Source: Halomonas sp. 1513 (lineage in GTDB: Bacteria > Pseudomonadota > Gammaproteobacteria > Pseudomonadales > Halomonadaceae). From it: a stretch of 64,000 bases of DNA. Below, piece after piece: positions 19,594 to 27,800 of this stretch. Below the pieces are notes generated by a model. The model was not told where the DNA came from. It searched no databases and saw only the letters and a program-made list of their open reading frames with translations. The stretch spans positions 2,108,001 to 2,172,000 of the forward strand of contig CP019326.1 in NCBI GenBank assembly GCA_001971685.1, written 5' to 3'. Position numbers and translations under genes: made by a program. The number at the start of each line of letters is the position of its first letter. Positions within the stretch are counted from its first letter, which is position 1.

Positions 19594-19941
19594 ATGTCAC
19601 CGACACCACAGCGCCCTTCGCCAGCCACCACGCCCCTGCAGCAGCTATGGCTCGAACAGTGGCTGGATGCCAATGCCCCAGCGGCCCGCCTGCAGCTGCA
19701 GTGGCTCAAGGCCATGGACAAGATCATCGAGAGCGAAGCCGAGTTCATGCTTGCCTGCCTGAACGCCAACCTGCGCATCGGCGAATGCATGCTCGACCCC
19801 GACCGACTGCGCTCCGGCGACACGCTGGGAGACTGCTATCAGGAGATCATGAACGACGTCACCGAGGCCAGCCTGACTCGCCTCAACAAGGTCACCGAAC
19901 TGTCGCACGACTTCCGACAGCAGCTCTGGGAAGAGCTGTGA
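19594..19941 (+). CDS. Small helical protein of unknown function
   Basis: 115 residues from the ATG at 19594, preceded by GGGAG; a longer reading to 19375 would run over the DUF2970 gene on the other strand. After a Pro/Thr-rich start the sequence looks wholly alpha-helical, with heptad-like spacing (LQLQWLKAMDKIIESEAEFM, then ASLTRLNKVTELSHDFRQQL). No signal peptide, membrane segment or catalytic motif. The pattern is reminiscent of phasin-like granule proteins, but I cannot place it in a family. It converges on lrgB with only 8 bases between stops. Confidence 0.6.
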   Translation: MSPTPQRPSPATTPLQQLWLEQWLDANAPAARLQLQWLKAMDKIIESEAEFMLACLNANLRIGECMLDPDRLRSGDTLGDCYQEIMNDVTEASLTRLNKVTELSHDFRQQLWEEL

Positions 19942-19949
19942 GACCACGC

Positions 19950-20678
19950 TCACAGCCCTGCGAGCGTGGTCATCAGGGGCAGTAGAAAGGCCGTCAGCAG
20001 CCCTGTCAGCGCCATGGCCAGTCCAGCGAAGGCCCCTGCCATGGCGCCGATCGAGGCAAAGCAGTGGGCGGTGCCAAAGCCGTGTGCGGCGAGCCCCAGG
20101 GTAAAGCCCTGCACGCTGGGATCCTCGATGCGCATCACCCGCAAGATTCCAGGTCCCAGGGCACAGCCCACCGACCCCGTCAGCAGCACCAGCCCCGCCG
20201 CCAGCGACGGAATACCGCCAACCTGTTCGGCAATCCCCATGGCAATCGGCGAGGTCACCGAGCGCGGCGCCAGGCTCAACAATGTCTCCGGCGCCGCCCC
20301 CATCAGCGCCGCCAAGCCGATCGTCGACCCCACCGCGGTGACGATACCCGCGCAGCAGGCGAGCAGGATCGGCCCCAGCATTGCGCGCACTCGATCGAGG
20401 TGATCATACAGCGGGATCGCCAGCGCCACCGTGGCTGGCCCCAGCAGGAAATGGATGAACTGGGCGCCCTCGAAGTAGGTCGGGTAGTCGATCTCGACGA
20501 GCAGCAGGAAACCGATCAGCAGCGCGATGCTGAGAATCACCGGGTGCAGCAGCGGCGTCCCGCCCATCTTGCGATTGAGCCAGCTGGCGGCGATAAAGGC
20601 CACCAGCGTGGCCAGCAGCGACACCAGGGGATGGCCGGAGAGATAGACCCACAGCTGGTCGAGGGCGACGATATTCAT
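19950..20678 (-). CDS. LrgB/CidB (YohK) family membrane protein
   Basis: 242 residues, about seven helices. LrgB/CidB proteins pair with LrgA/CidA holin-like partners; proposed roles are control of murein hydrolase export and, in plants and some bacteria, glycolate/lactate or pyruvate movement. Signatures: a PVILSIALLIGFLL helix, PATVALAIPLYDH, SVTSPIAMGIAEQVGG and GLAAHGFGTAHCF, all typical. Its ATG overlaps the stop of the LrgA-like gene as ATGA, so the two are one translational unit. Confidence 0.93.
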   Translation of the reverse strand: MNIVALDQLWVYLSGHPLVSLLATLVAFIAASWLNRKMGGTPLLHPVILSIALLIGFLLLVEIDYPTYFEGAQFIHFLLGPATVALAIPLYDHLDRVRAMLGPILLACCAGIVTAVGSTIGLAALMGAAPETLLSLAPRSVTSPIAMGIAEQVGGIPSLAAGLVLLTGSVGCALGPGILRVMRIEDPSVQGFTLGLAAHGFGTAHCFASIGAMAGAFAGLAMALTGLLTAFLLPLMTTLAGL

Positions 20679-21040
20679 ACGCCATTGCCACGACGCAGCC
20701 GACGCTGGTTGAGCCAGCTCATGACCTTGGCCGTCACTGCCAGGGTCAGCGCCGTGGACACCACCAGCGTCACGCCGATCACCCAGAGGTCGGCCATGAT
20801 CAGCTGCGCATGCGCCATCATCCCTACCCCGGCGGGCACGAACAGCAGCGTCAAATAGCGCAGCAACCCTTCGCCACTATGGCGCAGCGCCGCCGGCACA
20901 CGACCGTGAATCATCAGCGCCAGCAGCAGCACCAGCATGCCCAGCACCGGGCCCGGTACCGGCACCGCCAGGCCCCTGGCCAGCAGCTCGCCAATGAACT
21001 GACAGCCCAGTAGCAGACTCATTCCCACGATCAGCGGCAT
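20675..21040 (-). CDS. LrgA/CidA (YohJ) family holin-like protein
   Basis: 121 residues from the ATG at 21040, with GGGAG eight bases upstream; extension to 21169 adds Cys-rich residues foreign to the family. Four helices are expected; the conserved VPVPGPVLGMLVLLLAL segment and the LLFVPAGVGMMAH segment are the hallmark. It is first in a two-gene operon with the LrgB-like gene. No LysR or LytSR-type regulator gene is adjacent. It diverges from a 51-residue membrane protein gene across a 152-base gap, which must hold both promoters. Confidence 0.92.
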   Translation of the reverse strand: MPLIVGMSLLLGCQFIGELLARGLAVPVPGPVLGMLVLLLALMIHGRVPAALRHSGEGLLRYLTLLFVPAGVGMMAHAQLIMADLWVIGVTLVVSTALTLAVTAKVMSWLNQRRLRRGNGV

Positions 21041-21192
21041 GGCAGCAACTCCCAGAGCAAATGCGATGATGATTGGAGGCGATATCACCGATATCCATCG
21101 AACAATGGTAATGCAGGTGCACCGCGTGCAACATGCAGCATAGGCGCCGAAGCACGCCGCGCCCATCACGCACCGCCAACCGAGGAGACACG

Positions 21193-21348
21193 ATGACCGT
21201 CAAGACGACACGCTGGGTGATAATGGTGATTGGCACCCTGCTCGGGGTGTACGGCTGGGCCACCTACAACCCGGTAGCCTTCGTCGGCCTGGCGCTGATG
21301 GTGCTGGCCGCAGCGCTGCACTTGACCCGCCATCGCGGGCCGCGCTGA
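21193..21348 (+). CDS. 51-residue two-helix membrane peptide
   Basis: Starts MTVKTTRWVIMVIGTLLGVY with GAGGAG six bases before the ATG. Two hydrophobic helices (about 8-22 and 28-43) are separated by WATYNP, and the protein ends in a basic tail, TRHRGPR. I do not recognise the family. It stands between the lrgAB promoter region and the tRNA terminator hairpin, which probably also ends its transcript. Confidence 0.55.
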   Translation: MTVKTTRWVIMVIGTLLGVYGWATYNPVAFVGLALMVLAAALHLTRHRGPR

Positions 21349-21367
21349 CACGCGGCAGACTGAAACG

Positions 21368-21407
21368 AAAAACCGCCACCCGGCATGATCCGTAAGTGGC
21401 GGTTTTT
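21368..21407. terminator. Bidirectional terminator between the small membrane gene and the tRNA pair
   Basis: The inverted repeat AAAAACCGCCAC / GTGGCGGTTTTT encloses a 16-base loop. It gives a GC stem followed by a T-run on both strands. It lies 19 bases after the small membrane gene stop (plus strand) and 11 bases past the 3' end of tRNA-Pro (minus strand), so it fits as a shared rho-independent terminator. Confidence 0.85.
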
Positions 21408-21418
21408 GTGTATCCATC

Positions 21419-21495
21419 TGGTCGGAGCGACAGGATTCGAACCTGCGACCTCTGCAACCCCATTGCAGCGCGCTACCAAGCTGCGCCACGCTCCG
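21419..21495 (-). tRNA. tRNA-Pro (anticodon GGG)
   Basis: 77 bases on the minus strand including an encoded CCA. The acceptor stem is CGGAGCG/CGCTCCG, the T-loop is GGTTCGAATCC, and the anticodon arm is CTGCA-ATGGGGT-TGCAG, giving anticodon GGG at loop positions 3-5. It matches the layout of the E. coli proL-type tRNA that reads CCC/CCU. It follows tRNA-Ser by 8 bases in the same transcript. Confidence 0.96.
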
Positions 21496-21503
21496 ATCGT
21501 GAG

Positions 21504-21593
21504 TGGCGGAGGGACAGGGATTCGAACCCTGGAAGGGCTTTCACCCTTGCCGGTTTTCAAGACCGGTGCATTCAACCGCTCTGCCATCCCTCC
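21504..21593 (-). tRNA. tRNA-Ser (anticodon TGA)
   Basis: 90 bases on the minus strand including CCA. Acceptor stem GGAGGGA/TCCCTCC, anticodon arm CCGGT-CTTGAAA-ACCGG with anticodon TGA, then a long variable arm (CAAGGGTGAAAGCCCTTC region) as expected for a class II serine tRNA, and T-loop GGTTCGAATCC. It is first in a two-tRNA unit with tRNA-Pro(GGG). Confidence 0.96.
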
Positions 21594-21608
21594 GGCTCAC
21601 GGCGCAGA

Positions 21609-21636
21609 ATATTACCAGTTTCTCACCGCAGGTCAA
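21609..21636 (-). promoter_or_regulatory. Sigma-70 promoter of the tRNA pair
   Basis: On the minus strand, -35 TTGACC (21636-21631) and -10 TAATAT (21614-21609) are separated by 16 bases, five of six matches at each box. The -10 ends 15 bases before the mature tRNA-Ser 5' end, a normal distance for a stable RNA leader. Confidence 0.75.
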
Positions 21637-21657
21637 GGGCTTGTTTGCGAGATGGCC

Positions 21658-23367
<1,710 letters not shown>

Positions 23368-23569
23368 GGGCCCGCACACGCGATCGAAAAGTCTTCCGAG
23401 TATGCCACAGCACGCCCCAGGCGGCGATTAGGCAAGGGGTTTAACCCCAATTTTCAACAACTTGTGCATCACCAAGCGGTATATTGGCTAGTCATAAGCA
23501 GTGACTCAAGGATACAATCGACGACGGTCGGTCATGTTACCGGCCCGTGACTTGCCGCTGGAGATCCGC

Positions 23570-24784
23570 ATGATGCCCCTGCGCACTCGCAAGGCCCGGT
23601 GGGCCCTGCCCATCGTTATCGCCATGACCCTTGGTGCTGCAACGGCTGCCCTTGGCGATGAGCCGGAGGACGCAGAGCCGCCAGCGCCACGCGTCGACCC
23701 GGTGACTGAAATCGGCCCCGAGGCCCTGCCAGCCAGCCAGCGCGATCCGATCCCCTACGTCGACCCAGCGGCGCTGCCCTTTGCGGCACAGCACCCGATT
23801 CTGTTCGACGCCTTTCCGCGGCCAGTCCCTGAGGTCAGTGAAGAGCCGGTACCCTCGATCACCATGCGCACGCCGGAGCCCCTCGACCCGCCGCCACTCG
23901 ACGAGCTGCGGATCGTTCTCGACTGGTACCTGAGCCCCCAGCATGCCGCCCTGCTGATCGCCCAGGCGCGAGGCGACTTCGAACGCCACGGGCTGAGTGT
24001 CGCCTTCAACGTGCCCGCCGACCCCAGCCTGCCACCCAAGCTGCTCGCCGCTGCCCGCGCCGATCTGGCGCTGGGTCGCCAGGCCCAGCTGCACCTGCTG
24101 GTCGACCGCCAGCTACCGCTGGTGCGTATCGCCACCCTGATGCCTACACCGTTGAGCAGCCTGGTCGTCGCCGCCGATGGCGATATCGAAACCCTCGCCG
24201 ACCTTGCCGACAAGCGGATTGGCTATGCACTCGAGGATAGCCTGACACCGATGCTGGCCGGCATGCTCGCACAGTACCATCTGAGCCTCGACGACCTGCT
24301 GCTGGAGTACGTCAACTTCAGCCCCGCCCAGGCCCTGCTCGAGGGGCGCGTCGATGCACTGATCGCGCCGCTGCGCCAGGTCTTGCCGCACCATCTCGAC
24401 GAGGAGGGACTGCGGGTGCGCAGCTTCGCCGCCGAGGCCTACGGCATACCACGCCACGACGGCCTGATCCTGATGGCCAACCGCGACACCCTGGCCAGCC
24501 AGCGCAGCGAGATCAAGCGCCTGCTCAACGCCCTGGAAGACGCCACCGAGTGGATCATCAACCATCCGGACGAGGCATGGGAGCTGATGACCCTCAACTA
24601 CCCTAGCGTGGCCAGCACCATCAATCAGCGCGCCTGGCCCGACACCCTGCGGCGCCTGGCGCTGCGGCCATCGGCACTCGACGCTAAACGCTACGCCGGC
24701 CTGCAGACCTATCTCTACGAACAGGGACACATCGAGACCCGCCAGCCCCTCGAGCGCCTGGCCATCGACCTGCATGCGCCCTGA
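23570..24784 (+). CDS. NMT1/ThiY-like ABC substrate-binding protein, orphan, with Pro/acidic N-terminal extension
   Basis: 404 residues from the ATG at 23570 (GGAG six bases upstream). Signal peptide of about 28 residues (WALPIVIAMTLGAATAALG), then about 80 residues rich in Pro, Glu and Asp with no visible fold, then an SBP domain from about residue 115: LRIVLDWYLSPQHAALLIAQ, FERHGLSVAF, ADLALG. That pattern is NMT1/ThiY-like, where the ligand is a pyrimidine or another small nitrogen compound. No permease or ATPase gene is adjacent; the next gene, 18 bases on, is a nuclease. The ligand cannot be read from sequence. Confidence 0.8.
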   Translation: MMPLRTRKARWALPIVIAMTLGAATAALGDEPEDAEPPAPRVDPVTEIGPEALPASQRDPIPYVDPAALPFAAQHPILFDAFPRPVPEVSEEPVPSITMRTPEPLDPPPLDELRIVLDWYLSPQHAALLIAQARGDFERHGLSVAFNVPADPSLPPKLLAAARADLALGRQAQLHLLVDRQLPLVRIATLMPTPLSSLVVAADGDIETLADLADKRIGYALEDSLTPMLAGMLAQYHLSLDDLLLEYVNFSPAQALLEGRVDALIAPLRQVLPHHLDEEGLRVRSFAAEAYGIPRHDGLILMANRDTLASQRSEIKRLLNALEDATEWIINHPDEAWELMTLNYPSVASTINQRAWPDTLRRLALRPSALDAKRYAGLQTYLYEQGHIETRQPLERLAIDLHAP

Positions 24785-24802
24785 CAACGACGTCGAGACG
24801 CT

Positions 24803-26185
24803 ATGGACACGCTGATCTTCCTCGACCTGGAAACCACCGGCACCCGCACCACCCGCGACCACATCACCGAGATCGCCGCGATCAAGGTGGTCGATGGCCG
24901 CGAGGTCGACCGCTTCGCCACCCTGGTGGATCCCGGCGTGGCGATTCCTGCCCACATCAGTCGTCTGACCGGCATCGATGCTGCCCTGCTGGCCGGTGCG
25001 CCGGACTTCGCGGCGGTGGCAGACGATCTGCTCGCCTGGCTGGGGGATGGCTGCCTGGTCGCGCACAATGCACGCTTCGACTACGGCTTCTTGCGCAACG
25101 CCTTCGAGCGCGCCGGACACCGCTTCAGCGCCCCTACCCTGTGCACCCTCAAGCTATCGCGTCGCCTGGCACCCCATGAGCGCCACCACAACCTCGATGC
25201 ACTGTTGCTACGCCATGGCCTGTCGGGGTTTCCGCGCCACCGCGCCGAAGGCGACGCCCGCGCCATGCTGGCGCTGTGGCGTCACTGGCTGGACGCGCAC
25301 GGCAGCGATCGCATCGCGGCCCTGTGTGCCGCCCAGCGCCGCCAGTCGAGCCTGCCTACCCACCTCGACCCGGGCGCCTTGCAGTCACTCCCCGCTCGCC
25401 CCGGGGTGTATCTGTTCTACGGCCACAACCGGCTGCCACTGTATGTCGGCAAGAGCGTCAACCTGCGTGCCCGGGTGCTCGGCCACTTCAATAACGACCG
25501 GCACAGCGACCGCGAAATGCGTCTGGCACAGCAGATTCAGGACATCGACTGGCAGGAAACCGCCGGCGACCTCGGCGCCCAGTTGCTCGAAGCGCGCCTG
25601 ATCAAGACGCTGATGCCGATCATGAATCGTCAACTCCGACGTCGCGGGCGACTGGTCAGCTGGCGGTGGCCAGCCGGCGAGCGCAGCCCGTCGCTGGTCT
25701 CGGGCGAGGTGCTGGATGGCCGCGCCGGCGCCAGCCTTTACGGCCTCTTTCGCCACCCGCGCGAGGCGCGCCTGGCCCTCAAGCAGATCGCCGAGAACCA
25801 CGCCCTGTGTCCACGCAGGCTCGGCCTCGAACACGGCAAGGGGGCCTGCTTCGCGCATCAACTGGGACGCTGCGCCGGCGCCTGCTGTGGCAAGGAGCCA
25901 CCGGACGAGCATGATCGACGCGCCCGGGAGGCCCTCGAGAGGCTGCGTGTTCATCACTGGCCCTGGCCCGGCCGGGTCGCCTTCGGCGAATCCCACCCGC
26001 AAGGGATGCAGCAGTGGCACCTGGTCGATCATTGGTGCTACCTGGGCAGCGTCAACGACCTGAGCGACGCCTCCCTGTCGGCGGTGACCGAGCAGCCGCC
26101 GCAGTTCGACGTCGACACCTACAAGATTCTCAGCCGCTTCGTCGACCGCCACGCCGAGCAGTTGGTCATTCAGCCGCTCGACTAG
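24803..26185 (+). CDS. DEDDh exonuclease fused to a GIY-YIG (UvrC-like) endonuclease
   Basis: 460 residues. The N-terminal domain (about 1-165) is a DnaQ-like 3'-5' exonuclease with ExoI DLETTGT, ExoII VAHNARFDYGFL and ExoIII HRAEGDARAM, so the four acidic residues and the His seem intact. The second domain (about 190-285) is GIY-YIG: PGVYLFYG, then LPLYVGKSVNLRARV with the catalytic Arg, and a Glu in AQLLEARLIKTLMP. The rest (about 290-460) has four Cys (CPRR, CFAHQLGRCAGACCG), reminiscent of the UvrC/Cho Cys cluster. A DNA-repair role, processing a nick and then degrading, is inferred. It starts 18 bases after the binding-protein gene with a poor ribosome site. Confidence 0.88.
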   Translation: MDTLIFLDLETTGTRTTRDHITEIAAIKVVDGREVDRFATLVDPGVAIPAHISRLTGIDAALLAGAPDFAAVADDLLAWLGDGCLVAHNARFDYGFLRNAFERAGHRFSAPTLCTLKLSRRLAPHERHHNLDALLLRHGLSGFPRHRAEGDARAMLALWRHWLDAHGSDRIAALCAAQRRQSSLPTHLDPGALQSLPARPGVYLFYGHNRLPLYVGKSVNLRARVLGHFNNDRHSDREMRLAQQIQDIDWQETAGDLGAQLLEARLIKTLMPIMNRQLRRRGRLVSWRWPAGERSPSLVSGEVLDGRAGASLYGLFRHPREARLALKQIAENHALCPRRLGLEHGKGACFAHQLGRCAGACCGKEPPDEHDRRAREALERLRVHHWPWPGRVAFGESHPQGMQQWHLVDHWCYLGSVNDLSDASLSAVTEQPPQFDVDTYKILSRFVDRHAEQLVIQPLD

Positions 26186-26191
26186 CGGACC

Positions 26192-26971
26192 TCAGCCCTC
26201 GACCGCGGCGATGAAGTCGTTGACCGCGGCCTGGAACTCGGTGGGCGCCTCGGCATGCAGCCAGTGCCCCGCCTCGAGGGTGACCAGTTCGGCGCGGGGC
26301 AGCAGCTCGCGCAGGCCTGGAAGCATCGCGTCGGTAACGTAGTCGGAGCGGCTGCCGCGCAGGATCAGCGCGGGCCCGACATAGGCCCCCTCGCCGTCCG
26401 GCACGTCGCTGATCGCCTCGTAGCCCGCCTCGATGTGCTCGAGGCCCAGCCGCCACCCCATGCGCCCGTCATCGCCTCGCGCCAGGTTGGTGGCCAAAAA
26501 CAGCCGCGTACCCTTGTCCGCGACGTGCTCGGCAAGCAGCGCGTCGACCTCGCGACGGTTGCTCGGCGCGTGCGCTGCCACATGATGCAGGGCGGCGAAA
26601 ATCTCAGCGTGGCCGTGGCCGTAGCGAACCGCCGCGATATCGGCCACGATCAGTGACGCCACTCGCTCGGGAGCCTGGCGTGCCAGGGTCATGACCACCT
26701 TGCCGCCCATCGAGTGACCCAGCAGGTGGCAGCGGTCGATGCCGAGGCCGTCGAGGCAGGCCAGCAGGTCGTCGGCCATCTCGGCATAGCGCATTCCCGG
26801 GGCATGCGGTGAGCGACCGTGATTGCGCAGGTCCACCGCCACCACGCGGCGCCTGCGGTGCCACTGCTTGACGTGGGAACGCCAGTTGTCGGCGCTGCCC
26901 ATCAGGCCGTGCACCACCACCAGCGGGGTGCCTTCTCCAGCGGTATCGATGGCATGCAGCTCAACGCTCAT
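26192..26971 (-). CDS. YbfF-type alpha/beta hydrolase
   Basis: 259 residues from the ATG at 26971, which has AAGGAGAG just upstream. An alpha/beta-hydrolase fold with oxyanion motif VVHGLMGSADNW (about 19-30), nucleophile elbow GHSMGGKV (Ser near 88), an Asp in SDYVTDAM and the catalytic His in EAGHWLHAE near the C-terminus. YbfF-family enzymes are thioesterase/esterases of acyl-CoA and small esters. It converges with the exonuclease fusion gene, 6 bases between stops. Confidence 0.9.
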   Translation of the reverse strand: MSVELHAIDTAGEGTPLVVVHGLMGSADNWRSHVKQWHRRRRVVAVDLRNHGRSPHAPGMRYAEMADDLLACLDGLGIDRCHLLGHSMGGKVVMTLARQAPERVASLIVADIAAVRYGHGHAEIFAALHHVAAHAPSNRREVDALLAEHVADKGTRLFLATNLARGDDGRMGWRLGLEHIEAGYEAISDVPDGEGAYVGPALILRGSRSDYVTDAMLPGLRELLPRAELVTLEAGHWLHAEAPTEFQAAVNDFIAAVEG

Positions 26972-27002
26972 GGGCTCTCCTTGTGTAACAGTTGTGCGCC
27001 GA

Positions 27003-27686
27003 CTAGCGCGCTTGATCGACGGCGTTCGGCGACAGGTCGCGCTGGCCCGTCCAATCGACAAGCCGGCGGCTCAGCCAGGCCAGCAATACGCCGTATAGCG
27101 GTAGGAAGAACAGCAGGCTGATGGCCAGCTTTATCACGTAGTCGACCCAGGCGATCTCCATCCAGTTGGCCGCCATGAAGGGATCGGGGCTCTGGTAGAA
27201 GGCAATCGAGAAGAAGGCCATGGTATCGGCCAGGTTGCCGAATACGGTAGAAATCGCCGGCGCCACCCACCACGCCTTGAGGTGGCGCAGGCGATCGAAG
27301 ACGTGGATATCGAGCAGCTGGCCCAGCACATAGGCCATGAAGCTGGCCAGGGCGATGCGCGCCACGAACAGGTTCCACTCGCCGAGTCCCTCGAGGCCGG
27401 CAAAGGTGCCGCGGGGAAAGATCACCGACACCAGATAGGAGATCAGCAGCGCCGGCACCATCACCCGCGTAATGGTGGCGCGCGCCTGGTCCTTGCCGAA
27501 CAGGCGTACGGTGAGGTCGGTGGCAAGAAAGATGAACGGAAAGCTGAACGCCCCCCAGGTGGTATGAAAACCCAACAGGGTAAAGGGGAGCTGGACCAGA
27601 TAATTGCTGGCGGCGATCACCAGCACATGAAAACTGACCAGCGCCAACAGGCAGCGTCGCGCCTGGCGCGGAGAGAGTTGGAACAT
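27003..27686 (-). CDS. yhhQ: Queuosine precursor transporter YhhQ
   Basis: 227 residues, six or more helices. YhhQ (COG1738, vitamin-uptake-like ECF fold) takes up 7-cyano-7-deazaguanine (preQ0)/preQ1 for queuosine tRNA modification. Family features: VIAASNYLVQLPF near the N-terminus, WGAFSFPFIFLATDLTVRLFG (about 44-64), LGQLLDIHVFDRLRH, and STVFGNLADTMAFFSIAF. AAGG is six bases before the ATG and is part of a probable preQ1-I riboswitch, which gives direct support for the ligand. It lies 110 bases after prpE with its own promoter-like sequence. Confidence 0.94.
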   Translation of the reverse strand: MFQLSPRQARRCLLALVSFHVLVIAASNYLVQLPFTLLGFHTTWGAFSFPFIFLATDLTVRLFGKDQARATITRVMVPALLISYLVSVIFPRGTFAGLEGLGEWNLFVARIALASFMAYVLGQLLDIHVFDRLRHLKAWWVAPAISTVFGNLADTMAFFSIAFYQSPDPFMAANWMEIAWVDYVIKLAISLLFFLPLYGVLLAWLSRRLVDWTGQRDLSPNAVDQAR

Positions 27687-27692
27687 GCAGCA

Positions 27693-27724
27693 CCTTTTTT
27701 TCGTCGAGGGGTGAGGGAACCCTC
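27693..27724 (-). promoter_or_regulatory. Probable preQ1-I riboswitch upstream of yhhQ
   Basis: On the minus strand the order is P1 5' GAGGG, loop TTC, P2 5' CCT, then CA plus a C just before P1 3' CCCTC, an A-rich tail GACGAAAAAA, and P2 3' AGG. This matches the H-type pseudoknot of preQ1-I aptamers piece by piece: conserved UUC after P1, a 3-base P2, the ligand-pairing C next to P1, and the A-rich L3. The final AGG is also the ribosome-binding site of yhhQ, so ligand binding would hide it and stop translation. Assigned by eye from known aptamer structures; no covariance search was run. Confidence 0.78.
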
Positions 27725-27737
27725 ATGCAACGGCAAG

Positions 27738-27759
27738 ACGCCACGCGAGGCGTGGCGTC
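27738..27759. terminator. Hairpin between prpE and yhhQ
   Basis: A 9-bp stem GACGCCACG / CGTGGCGTC with a 4-base loop lies 37 bases past the prpE stop. No T-run follows on the minus strand. It could slow or end prpE transcripts, or be a leader hairpin in the yhhQ mRNA, since the candidate promoter is upstream of it. Confidence 0.5.
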
Positions 27760-27771
27760 ATCAGGAGGCGC

Positions 27772-27800
27772 AGTATAGCGCCTGGCAGCCGCGCCGTCAG
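27772..27800 (-). promoter_or_regulatory. Candidate promoter for yhhQ
   Basis: On the minus strand, -35 CTGACG (27800-27795, overlapping the prpE stop) and -10 TATACT (27777-27772) with a 17-base spacer. The -10 has five of six matches and the -35 four of six. It would give a leader of about 80 bases carrying the hairpin and the riboswitch. Confidence 0.5.

Noticed and set aside
21419..21593. tRNA pair as an integration site for a mobile element
   Set aside because: No integrase, direct repeat of a tRNA 3' end or change in gene character is seen nearby; the flanks are ordinary chromosomal genes.
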